Below are positions 13,802-21,933 of a stretch of DNA of 21,933 bases, in pieces (the first letter of the stretch is position 1; the number at the start of each line of letters is the position of its first letter). The notes below the pieces were generated by a model. It did no database searches. It saw nothing but the letters and a program-made list of their open reading frames with translations, and was not told the DNA's origin. Source of the DNA: UBA6186 sp050012295. GTDB lineage: Bacteria; Pseudomonadota; Gammaproteobacteria; UBA6186; Azoamicaceae. Both the position numbers and the translations under genes were made by a program. The stretch covers positions 1-21,933 of the forward strand of contig JBEKHL010000026.1 of NCBI GenBank assembly GCA_050012295.1, written 5' to 3'.

Positions 13802-16800
13802 AAATTATATTGTTATATTGATTATATGGCTGTGTTGTTTTTATTGTTAGTTCTTTAAATTTTTCTTTAGTAAATATTTGTTCAATATTAACTTTATTGT
13901 TATTAAACCAATCGTTAAATATAGTTCTTAATTTAGCTAAAACCTTGCTGTTTTGTTGTAATACTAATGTTTGCAACAATAATTTGCTATAATTATTTTC
14001 CAATTTAAATGGATTAATCCATGGAACTGTACCATCTAGAGCTTCGCCATTAAGGCTAACTAACCATATTTTGCGATTTGTTAATATATTATTATTAGTT
14101 TGATTGGTTTTCGCTTCTTCCCTGGCATTTTTAAGAGATAAAGCGAAGTTTGCACTTTCTTGAGCTGACAAAACAATTAATTTAACTTTACTATTTTCCC
14201 CAACTTTTTCTTCGACTATAAGTATTTGATGGATAGGTTTTTGATATTTCGTAAACAAGCCATCAACAGGATCTATTTCGTTAAAAGCTTGCAATGCATC
14301 CTGGGAATAGTAAATATCATTATTATCAATAAGCTTATTATAAGCTTGCCATTTTTTAATAAGTGGACTTTTTTCTAACGCTATTTTTTCTGATAAGATT
14401 TTTTTAAGTGATATAGTTTGATTAAAATCAAGAGTTTGTAAATATTCTAGGTAAGATGTTCCTGGTTTTGGTGTACCTAGGGCGGAATTTTTAGCTGGAG
14501 TTAAATACTGTTCATATTGTTGTTCTTGTTGTTGTTCCTGCTGTAATTCTGCTTGTTGTTCTGTTGATACTTCTATTTCTCCTTCAGACAAAGCATTTGA
14601 AGAAATTTGTTCTGGTAATGCTCGTGGATCTATATTAATTATTTTGTCTAGGTTTGCTTTTAATTTATTTAATTCTGTTTTATCTAGGGTTAAATTATTT
14701 AATTTGTTTTTTAAAAATTTAACTTTATGTGTTAGTGCTGTTATTGGGTTGGTTGTTTTAACTGTTGTTCCGTATTTATTAAAAAGATCATCTTCTTCCA
14801 AAAACAATAAAAAATTTCTAGTTTCTTTATATAAAGCTAATGCTGCATCATGCTTATTATTGTTTAATAACACTCTAATTTTAGTTGTAAAATAATTTTT
14901 AATTTCGTGCTGTAATTTTTGATGTAATGCATTGTAGTAATCTTGTTGTTCTTGTTCTTCTTGTATTAATTTAGCATGATTTATTAGATGTTCCAAGGTT
15001 AATGTGGTATTAGCAATCCCTAGGCGTTTTAAAATAATATTTTTAATGTTTTTAGGAACTAAAAAATCTACATGTTGGCCGTTTGATTCCATAAATTTAC
15101 GCATTCGCATGATACCTTGATTCATTAAATCTTTACTGAGCTGTTCGCTGTAAGTCATAAATGCTCGGCTTTTTGGTGGGTTTGGTAAATCTGATCCAAC
15201 AATATGGGCTTGATCGTAAAAATTAAATAATTTTGTTTCTAATTGTTTAACGGTACAATTTAATGCTTTGGCAATTTGTTCTGGACTGCTACCATCTATG
15301 ATGATTGGTGCGGATGGCGCACCAGAAATATCTCGTTTAATTAAAGATAATTTGATAACTCCAGGGCTAACTTCATCATAAAACGCTACAGCTTGTTTAC
15401 TTAATGGTAAATTTTTTAATAACAATTTAGCTACTTCTCTATTTGGTAATTCTTTAAATAAGGCGCCAGCATCTATAAAACTACTATATTTTGTTAATTT
15501 CTTTAAATGTTTTTGTAAATATTGCATTAAAATTGCCGGATCGCTAGTTTGTATATTACTAAAACAATGATTATGATTTGGTTTAGATTGATCTAGTAAT
15601 TGAGCATGAATTTTTTGTTCGGTATCTTGTAAGTTATCGCGTGTTAAACGGTCGTGCCAAGTTTTTTCGCCACGTCTAGTACCAGAATAACCATTTAATA
15701 TTTTTGGAAGAGCCGCAAAATCGTAAGGTGTACTATTGACTTGTATAGCGTAAGATTTTATTTGTTGTGGAAAAATCGATTCGTTTAAATATTTAAATAA
15801 CAAATTAAATAAATCTGTATTGCCAGCTTTGCGTTGTTCTTCTATTTTATTCTTGATGGTTGTTAGATTATTGATAGTGTTTAAGTTGTCATTTATTAAT
15901 AATTCAAATATTTTTATCCCAAAAATATTTTTTATTAATAAATTATTTTTGGGATCGTTTTTTAAATAATCGCGCAAAAACATCATAAAATTATTAGTTT
16001 GATCTAGATCTTGCCATTTTGAAGAAATATAGTAAATAAAAGTCTTATTAACAGTTTCCCATGGATCTTTAAAAAAAGCACATTCTGTTGAGGATGATTC
16101 TTTAGGTTGATTACTTGCGGCGAAAGGGATCGCAATTTCTAAATTTGGTTGTAATTTAGAACGGCCAAACTGGGTATTGGCGCATTTACTTAATGCTTCC
16201 TGTAATTTACCGTCAGCTAATTGCATTTTGTATATAGCTAATCGTTCTGCTAATAATTTTTCTGTTGGTGTGCCAGTAGTATGCCAAGTTTTTAAAGTGT
16301 TATAAAATTTTTCTGCAGCTTGTTGATTAATTGGTTTAACTCCCATGTAAGACATAAACCCTATTTTTAAACTTATATCTAAATTAGTTTTTAAATTTAG
16401 ATTGTTAAATATTTGTTCAAGTAATTGTGGTTTTATTTTGGTTTCAAAATCTTCAGCAGATAAAAAAGTTTGAGTGTTATTTAATAGCCAGTTTTTTATT
16501 GGGATTTCTTTGAAATCTTTAGTGAGTAACATTAAAAATAATTCGGTTGTTATGGAGGAGCCAATAGAGGATATAGATTTTTCTGGTCCTACAGGAAGGT
16601 TTAATTGGTGTCTAGAATATAATTGGGTGTCTAATTCATCTAAAGTAAATAAACCTTTATTTTTTATGGTGTTATTAATATCTAATAATATATTTATTTG
16701 TTCTTCTAGTTCTGTTTGTAGTTGTTTAGTGTAAGTGCCAGATTGTTTGTTTTGATATATTTCTTCTAATAATACTTCTGGCATTGCGTTAATGGTTTGT

Positions 16801-19800
16801 AAGTCTTTTACTCTAGCGGTACAAACCACCCCTTCTTCTATTGCTCGATTAATTTGCGATTGTAATTGTTTAAGTTTAGCTATAGAGTTTGTTTGTCGAG
16901 AGTATTCTATAGTTTCGGTTCTAGCACCTAATAAACTTAACGATTTTTGCATATCTAGTGAACCAGAATTATATAACGGATCGGTTAGTACTAATACCGA
17001 CAAATGTTTACCGTCTGCTTTGGCGTGAGATAATAGCGGACTAAGTACTTTAGATTTACCCATCCCCATTATTATTTCTAGCTGTTGTTCTTTATGGGTG
17101 CCGTTATCGGCTAACAATCGTTTAAATTGCTCTATTTGTTCTGGTCGCAACATAATATTGTTTAGTGCTTCGTATATTAAAAATGCCGGATAAAGAATAG
17201 GATCATAAGTACGTTGTTTTTGTTGGTTTTTGACTTTTAATAATAGATAGTTAATAATTTGATCTTGAATTTTATGGATTTCGTTTGTGTCAGTTAATCC
17301 GGTATATTCTTCCCATAAGTTAGCATTTTGTTTTAAATATAAATATATAGCATCATCTATAGTTAATTCGTATTTACTCCCATGTAGACGATTACGTTTT
17401 AATTGATTTTGTTGCTCAGTATTATTTAGTTTTAGCAAATTATTTATATCTTTACAGATTTGTTGTGCTGTTTTGGTTAATAATTGTTCTTCTAATATTA
17501 TATTAGTGATCTGATGATTTTGTAATAAAGCAGTTTTTGGTGCTATAGGCCTCGATAATTTTTTATATGATTTTTTTTGATCTGATGATTTTAAATACGG
17601 CAACTGTAAAATTTCAAGATCTGTGTCAGATACAAAATTGTTTAGTTTGCCGCGACCGCTAGATTTAGGTAATTCAAGCATGGCTTGATAATTATCTTGC
17701 GCAAGTTTTATTAAAGTATTTTGATCTAATAATTTTTGAGATAATAATGGATTTGTTAATTTGAATGTTTCTTCTTCTTCCTTAGAAAATGGATATTTTT
17801 CTAAATTGCTTTTTATTAAATAGATAGCTAATAGCCTAGTTACTACTGCATCTGGGTGTAGTAGTTCTTTATTAAGACTAGTTTGTGCATTTTTAGATTC
17901 AATAATCCACCACAATAATTCTAGCTCTTCTGTAGAATATCTCCTTAATGGTCGTTGTTTATTAAGTAAAATACTAGCATCATAAGGTTCGTTTTCAGAG
18001 TGTATAAGTTTTAAATACACAATATATAAATTAGATAAATCGCCAATAGTTGATGAAGCAATTAATTCTGCGGGTGATTTTGGCAAACTTAAAGATTGAT
18101 TAATGTCAATTTCTATATATTTAACAGTTGGTTTACCAACAGGAGGATAAATGGAACTTAGCTTTAATGGATCTGTAGCAGCGATATAGCCAGGTTCTTT
18201 TATATGAGCAAATAATGCTTTTTGTTTGCCGTTAGTATTTTCTAGTAATATAAAATTAGATAATGATGGTTTACCATATAAAATTTGTTTTGAACTTATA
18301 TAATAATTAGGAGCTTGACTACAATACCAACGAACGGTGCCATTACTTTGTTTTTTATAATCAAAAGATAACCAATTACCTTGTGTATCACTAAGAGGAA
18401 TTTCTATTTTAACAATCTTGCCCAAAGGATCTTGCCAAGTTAATAGATCTTTAGCGGTGTAACCTAAATTTATTGCAAAATTTAACAATGGATCAGCATT
18501 GTTAGCCGAAGTTAATGATAGATTGCTAAACATTAGAGCTGATGGTTTAACTATTTTTCCATCTGTTAACATTTCGAAGCAAATTTGTGGTTCGTAACCA
18601 GGTGTATTTGCGGTAATTAAAATTTTATATTTAGTAGGATCGTTTGTTATTTTAGCCCAATAGCTAAAATCGCTATTCGCTAGGGATGGAGGTAATTGTA
18701 AATCGTCTAAGTTTTGTAACAATATATAACTGTTATCTGGTTCGTTAGTTGGCGTCCAAAAAATATTAACGTTATTTGTGTTTGTAGAGGCTTTTTTTAT
18801 TGTAAAATTGTGTAAAGATGGTTTTTGTGGGATAAAATAAGGATCTTGTTGTAGAACGTCGATTGATTCTTCTCCAAATATTTTTTTATAAGGCGCAGAA
18901 TATAAAATATTGTTTGGGATATTATTAATAGTAAGTTGTATACCGTTAATTAATATAATTCCTTCTGTTAAATTAATTTGAATTAAATCATTGTTATTGT
19001 TGTATGTGAAATAATAAGGATCGCTTTCTTGCCAAGCGTTATTTTCTATATTTAAATTTTGTAGACATAAATTTAGTAATTTTTGTTTTAATGCTGGCGA
19101 GCAAGTTGCTATTTGTGCTGCAATTTTTAATCTTACATCATAAAGATCCTTTTTTAATAAACAATCATATTGCTCACTATGTTTGCCAAATCCGTGAATT
19201 CCTATCTGGGTAGAAAAAATTATAGCGGTTTTTAAATCTTCTTCGCTTAATTGATCCGATAATGCTTGCAAATGGCCAAAACTAGCCAAACCATAAGCTG
19301 CTATTTGGCCTTTATCTAATAATAAATTAGATTGGGTTAACCAATCTAGAAGTTGTTTTCTGGTGTTTTTTAAAGTTTTTTCAAATTCTTTATAAATATA
19401 TTGTTGAATTCCAGTTAATTGTTCTTGGTGTTCTTTTAACAAAGAATATATTTTATGAACAATTCGTTGAAACCCTAGATAACGATTTATGTATCCATTT
19501 AAATCTTCTAGTTTCGATAAATTATCTGCAATTTTATTAAATTCTTGGTTAAAAAAAGCTATTAGTCTATTAGTTAATAATGGGTGCTGTTGTAGCTGAG
19601 CCATTGAATTGTCAATATGAGAAATAGTTATTTGTTTAAAAAATTCTAATAAGTTAGGGTCGTTTTGTTTGTTGTCTGGTAAACTTTCAAAATAATCTAA
19701 TAATAACGTAAGCTGTATTGTTTGAGTTTGTGATTGCCAAGGTGCGTTAGCAATTAATTTTATGTTATATGTTTCATCATTTGAAGAATCTAATAAAAGA

Positions 19801-21933
19801 TTACTTTGGGAGCGAGTGGAAGGTATATTAGTATCAGCATTATTTAAATTATTATCGTTTAATGCAGATAAATAAATATTAGGTAAAATTGTTTGATGGG
19901 AAAATAATTTTTTTTCTGGTGAATTTTTTTCTATTTTTTTAGGAAGCTTCGTTAAGAAAAAAACTTTTTCTAAGTATGGGGGAGATTTAATCATACGAAA
20001 TCTTAAAGAACCAGGTGGTTGAGAATCATTTGCTACGTAGATATTTCTTATGCTAAAATTTTGCATTGTTTCAATAAAATTAGTTAAGATTTGTTGTTCT
20101 TTGGATTGCGTCAAAGTAGCTAGAGCAGGGGTGTTATGTTGCATCAATTCTGCAACATCAGTTGCTATTTTATCTTCTGTGTGGTGTTTGGTTTTGTCAT
20201 ATTGTAATAATTGTTGATATAATTTAGCTTCTGGAAACTCTAAAAATGTTTTTGGACCTATAGGTTCTAGAGGATCTGCTTCGTATAGAAGTTTTTTAAA
20301 ATTAAATTTTTCTGCTTTTTTTAAATGATTCCAAGCTACGCTAGAATGTGGATCTAAAGAACGTGCTTCTTGAGAGAAAGATTTTATTAAATTATACGGT
20401 AAAGCAAATTGGTTGTTTTTTTTAATATTTTTTAAAGCGTTTGAGTTTTGTATGTATTTTTTTGTTAAAGCTGTTCCTATGCTAAATACTTTGGCATAAT
20501 TATATTTATATTCTGGTAAAACAGGACCTTCGGCACTTATGCTGGTTGCATATAGTGAACTTAAATTATTTAAAAGTTTTAGACAGTCTAGAATTTTGTT
20601 TGTGTTATCTTTGGTATTATCGTTAAATTGATCCCAAAAATTAGTTGAGCTTGGAGCAGGCAAGTAATTAAAAACATGGTGAGTTAGAAATGTTCTTAGT
20701 ACTTGAGGGTTATTAATATTTGAAGCATATTTTAAACATTCATCTAAACTAAGCAAAAAATCTTTTGTTGCGTAAAGCTTTAATTTTGGAATTAAAATAG
20801 TTTTTGGTTTGATTTTTTGTCGTGGCTTGGTTGGGGCGTTTAATGCATATATAGCATGGCTAATAATTTTATGTGTTTGTTCTGTTTTAACATTGGATGG
20901 TAAAGTATTAGATTTTAATTTTTTTAAATTATTAGGTAATATTTGATCAGTTAATTTGCCATGGTGTTTGCTTAGGTAATCTTGTTGTAATTGGTTGGCT
21001 TGTTGTAATAATATTTCAGCTTGGTTGGTTTTGTTTTCTAGTTCTTTTTTAGTAAACATTCTGTTTCTTTTTTCTAGGGTTTTAGCTATTTTTTGTGTAC
21101 CGTAACGTAAGGCCTTTATCATTAAAAAATGATAGTTGCTATATTTATCTGGATTATTTAGTAAATTATCTCGTAAGATTTCCAGAGTGTTAAATTTTAA
21201 ATCGTTAAGGAATTTTTTATATTGTTCTTTACCTACCAATTTACGTATAACCATCATTAATGATTTCCAACTGCAATTGCCAATTCTTTGCTTGGTTATC
21301 CAATCAGTTGCTTCTTGGGTAATATTTGTCTTGGGTAAATATTCATGTAAAACCTCATAAATATCTATTGTATTATAATAAGGTCGTTTTTCGTCTTTAA
21401 AATGTTCTAATGACGCATATCTTAATGGTATTATTTGTATTGCCATTAATTTTTCTAACATTTCAGGATTAGCAACTTGTTCTTTGGTTAAATTAGCCCA
21501 TTCTATAGATGGAGAATACATTGCTTTTCCGTCAGCTGTAGTTTGTTTATTATGATATATTTCTAGCCCAGCACCAGAATTAATTACCCCAAAAATAAAC
21601 TTACCTGAGTGTTTTAGATCTGGTTTGATGTAATAATACATTGTGTGTCCAGGATACTTACTTTGTCCTTGTTGTGGATCTGCTGGCAAACCACTCCAAC
21701 CACCAGGTATTATTAGCATGTCATTATTATTGGAATTTAATTTATTAACAGCAGTAACTATAGTATTATGGATATTGTTAATTTGTTGCTCAAAAGGTTG
21801 ATTAATGTGTTCTACTTGTTCATGTAATTTTATAACAAAATTTTTTAGTTTATATAAATTAGTTATATCTAAAGTAGGTTGTTTTTGTTCTGGTTTAAAA
21901 TATTGTTTTAAAATTGGAATGATCTGGTTAATT
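13710..21933 (-). CDS. Giant DUF3638/DUF3645 family protein with SecA-like SF2 ATPase motifs, N-terminus beyond window
   Basis: Numbering is from the Met at 21719; the frame continues open for 71 more codons to the edge, so the protein exceeds 2740 residues. Residues 1-60 carry IPGGWSG, GHTMYYY (His25) and NSGAGLEIYH, and 140-156 carry QRIGNCSWKSL (Cys149), a possible cysteine-protease-like unit. After a long helical part, 920-1180 looks beta-rich. The core follows: a MGMGKSKVLSPLL phosphate-binding loop (Lys1555) with KADG and LVLTDPL, Walker B DELD (1694-1697), GYSGT (2010-2014), a FIDAG segment, AFYDEVSPG (Asp2115), DQAHIVGSDL (2169-2178) and MRMRKF (2204-2209). This order is that of DUF3638 and DUF3645, families seen in fungal giants and intracellular bacteria, and parallels SecA motifs. 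A Gln/Glu linker (about 2383-2405) precedes a C-terminal domain. The family's function is not known to me; an ATP-driven remodelling or translocating effector is inference. The last 30 codons overlap tpiA antisense. Confidence 0.85.
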   Translation of the reverse strand, partial: INQIIPILKQYFKPEQKQPTLDITNLYKLKNFVIKLHEQVEHINQPFEQQINNIHNTIVTAVNKLNSNNNDMLIIPGGWSGLPADPQQGQSKYPGHTMYYYIKPDLKHSGKFIFGVINSGAGLEIYHNKQTTADGKAMYSPSIEWANLTKEQVANPEMLEKLMAIQIIPLRYASLEHFKDEKRPYYNTIDIYEVLHEYLPKTNITQEATDWITKQRIGNCSWKSLMMVIRKLVGKEQYKKFLNDLKFNTLEILRDNLLNNPDKYSNYHFLMIKALRYGTQKIAKTLEKRNRMFTKKELENKTNQAEILLQQANQLQQDYLSKHHGKLTDQILPNNLKKLKSNTLPSNVKTEQTHKIISHAIYALNAPTKPRQKIKPKTILIPKLKLYATKDFLLSLDECLKYASNINNPQVLRTFLTHHVFNYLPAPSSTNFWDQFNDNTKDNTNKILDCLKLLNNLSSLYATSISAEGPVLPEYKYNYAKVFSIGTALTKKYIQNSNALKNIKKNNQFALPYNLIKSFSQEARSLDPHSSVAWNHLKKAEKFNFKKLLYEADPLEPIGPKTFLEFPEAKLYQQLLQYDKTKHHTEDKIATDVAELMQHNTPALATLTQSKEQQILTNFIETMQNFSIRNIYVANDSQPPGSLRFRMIKSPPYLEKVFFLTKLPKKIEKNSPEKKLFSHQTILPNIYLSALNDNNLNNADTNIPSTRSQSNLLLDSSNDETYNIKLIANAPWQSQTQTIQLTLLLDYFESLPDNKQNDPNLLEFFKQITISHIDNSMAQLQQHPLLTNRLIAFFNQEFNKIADNLSKLEDLNGYINRYLGFQRIVHKIYSLLKEHQEQLTGIQQYIYKEFEKTLKNTRKQLLDWLTQSNLLLDKGQIAAYGLASFGHLQALSDQLSEEDLKTAIIFSTQIGIHGFGKHSEQYDCLLKKDLYDVRLKIAAQIATCSPALKQKLLNLCLQNLNIENNAWQESDPYYFTYNNNNDLIQINLTEGIILINGIQLTINNIPNNILYSAPYKKIFGEESIDVLQQDPYFIPQKPSLHNFTIKKASTNTNNVNIFWTPTNEPDNSYILLQNLDDLQLPPSLANSDFSYWAKITNDPTKYKILITANTPGYEPQICFEMLTDGKIVKPSALMFSNLSLTSANNADPLLNFAINLGYTAKDLLTWQDPLGKIVKIEIPLSDTQGNWLSFDYKKQSNGTVRWYCSQAPNYYISSKQILYGKPSLSNFILLENTNGKQKALFAHIKEPGYIAATDPLKLSSIYPPVGKPTVKYIEIDINQSLSLPKSPAELIASSTIGDLSNLYIVYLKLIHSENEPYDASILLNKQRPLRRYSTEELELLWWIIESKNAQTSLNKELLHPDAVVTRLLAIYLIKSNLEKYPFSKEEEETFKLTNPLLSQKLLDQNTLIKLAQDNYQAMLELPKSSGRGKLNNFVSDTDLEILQLPYLKSSDQKKSYKKLSRPIAPKTALLQNHQITNIILEEQLLTKTAQQICKDINNLLKLNNTEQQNQLKRNRLHGSKYELTIDDAIYLYLKQNANLWEEYTGLTDTNEIHKIQDQIINYLLLKVKNQQKQRTYDPILYPAFLIYEALNNIMLRPEQIEQFKRLLADNGTHKEQQLEIIMGMGKSKVLSPLLSHAKADGKHLSVLVLTDPLYNSGSLDMQKSLSLLGARTETIEYSRQTNSIAKLKQLQSQINRAIEEGVVCTARVKDLQTINAMPEVLLEEIYQNKQSGTYTKQLQTELEEQINILLDINNTIKNKGLFTLDELDTQLYSRHQLNLPVGPEKSISSIGSSITTELFLMLLTKDFKEIPIKNWLLNNTQTFLSAEDFETKIKPQLLEQIFNNLNLKTNLDISLKIGFMSYMGVKPINQQAAEKFYNTLKTWHTTGTPTEKLLAERLAIYKMQLADGKLQEALSKCANTQFGRSKLQPNLEIAIPFAASNQPKESSSTECAFFKDPWETVNKTFIYYISSKWQDLDQTNNFMMFLRDYLKNDPKNNLLIKNIFGIKIFELLINDNLNTINNLTTIKNKIEEQRKAGNTDLFNLLFKYLNESIFPQQIKSYAIQVNSTPYDFAALPKILNGYSGTRRGEKTWHDRLTRDNLQDTEQKIHAQLLDQSKPNHNHCFSNIQTSDPAILMQYLQKHLKKLTKYSSFIDAGALFKELPNREVAKLLLKNLPLSKQAVAFYDEVSPGVIKLSLIKRDISGAPSAPIIIDGSSPEQIAKALNCTVKQLETKLFNFYDQAHIVGSDLPNPPKSRAFMTYSEQLSKDLMNQGIMRMRKFMESNGQHVDFLVPKNIKNIILKRLGIANTTLTLEHLINHAKLIQEEQEQQDYYNALHQKLQHEIKNYFTTKIRVLLNNNKHDAALALYKETRNFLLFLEEDDLFNKYGTTVKTTNPITALTHKVKFLKNKLNNLTLDKTELNKLKANLDKIINIDPRALPEQISSNALSEGEIEVSTEQQAELQQEQQQEQQYEQYLTPAKNSALGTPKPGTSYLEYLQTLDFNQTISLKKILSEKIALEKSPLIKKWQAYNKLIDNNDIYYSQDALQAFNEIDPVDGLFTKYQKPIHQILIVEEKVGENSKVKLIVLSAQESANFALSLKNAREEAKTNQTNNNILTNRKIWLVSLNGEALDGTVPWINPFKLENNYSKLLLQTLVLQQNSKVLAKLRTIFNDWFNNNKVNIEQIFTKEKFKELTIKTTQPYNQYNNIIFTHRFLQTAQHLETPPQPKLRRGFGVGKSL
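14508..14573 (-). repeat. Low-complexity Gln/Glu-coding tract
   Basis: The plus strand shows runs of TTG and TTC, coding on the minus strand for a linker rich in Gln and Glu (QQAELQQEQQQEQQYEQY) at about residues 2385-2404 of the second giant. It separates the ATPase-like core from the C-terminal domain. Such tracts can change length by slippage in units of three. Confidence 0.7.

Noticed and set aside
13802..13860. secG or a leucine tRNA after tpiA
   Set aside because: The region is coding for the giant on the minus strand; no start, membrane segment or tRNA fold is visible on the plus strand.
14644..14895. 83-codon plus-strand frame, and similar ones at 16474, 16792 and 21136
   Set aside because: They are antisense to the DUF3638/DUF3645 gene, hydrophobic because of T-rich complement codons, and lack ribosome sites.

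Overview
The window is very AT-rich (about 70% A+T by eye) and densely coded. It looks like an accessory part of a proteobacterial chromosome, probably from a host-associated or intracellular lineage. The adjacent glmM-tpiA pair is typical of Gammaproteobacteria, including Legionella and its relatives, which points to a Legionellales-like organism. This placement is an inference: there is no rRNA or ribosomal protein gene to confirm it, and Rickettsiales or Holosporales cannot be excluded. Two giant open frames of more than 8 kb each fill about 75% of the window.

Layout. 1-813 (minus): first half of a duplicated-permease ABC transporter subunit, cut by the left edge. 814-1108: divergent intergenic region. 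1109-2497 and 2512-10791 (plus): a two-gene operon encoding a 462-residue coiled-coil protein with two hydrophobic segments and an unrecognised 2759-residue protein. 10802-11542 (minus): a small outer-membrane beta-barrel protein, convergent with the giant and separated from it by 10 bp. 11543-11730: divergent promoter region with a good sigma70-type promoter for glmM and a TTGAT-N4-ATCAA palindrome. 11731-13077 and 13064-13801 (plus): glmM and tpiA, overlapping by 14 bp. 13710-21933 (minus): a second giant gene, convergent with tpiA and overlapping it by 92 bp. Its frame stays open to the right edge, so its start lies outside the window.

The second giant carries a nearly complete set of signature motifs of the DUF3638/DUF3645 family. 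They read as a SecA-like superfamily 2 ATPase: a GMGKS loop, a DELD Walker B, a GYSGT motif, a DQAHIVGSDL segment and an MRMRK arginine motif. Upstream, the same protein has a GHTM...QRIGNC region that could be a cysteine-protease-like domain. The first giant is mostly helical, starts with a duplicated module of about 110 residues, and has one short beta-rich region (residues 2128-2312) with 16 Asn-X-Ser/Thr sequons, about fifteen times the density in the rest of the protein.

How the genes may work together. GlmM and TpiA are housekeeping enzymes (amino-sugar precursor supply and glycolysis) and form a small conserved island between two giant genes. No secG follows tpiA. The coiled-coil gene and the first giant have strong Shine-Dalgarno sites, a 14-nt spacer and no other partner, so they probably act together. 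Their role is unknown; a large envelope-associated or exported assembly is one possibility. No RNA genes, insertion sequences or CRISPR arrays were seen.
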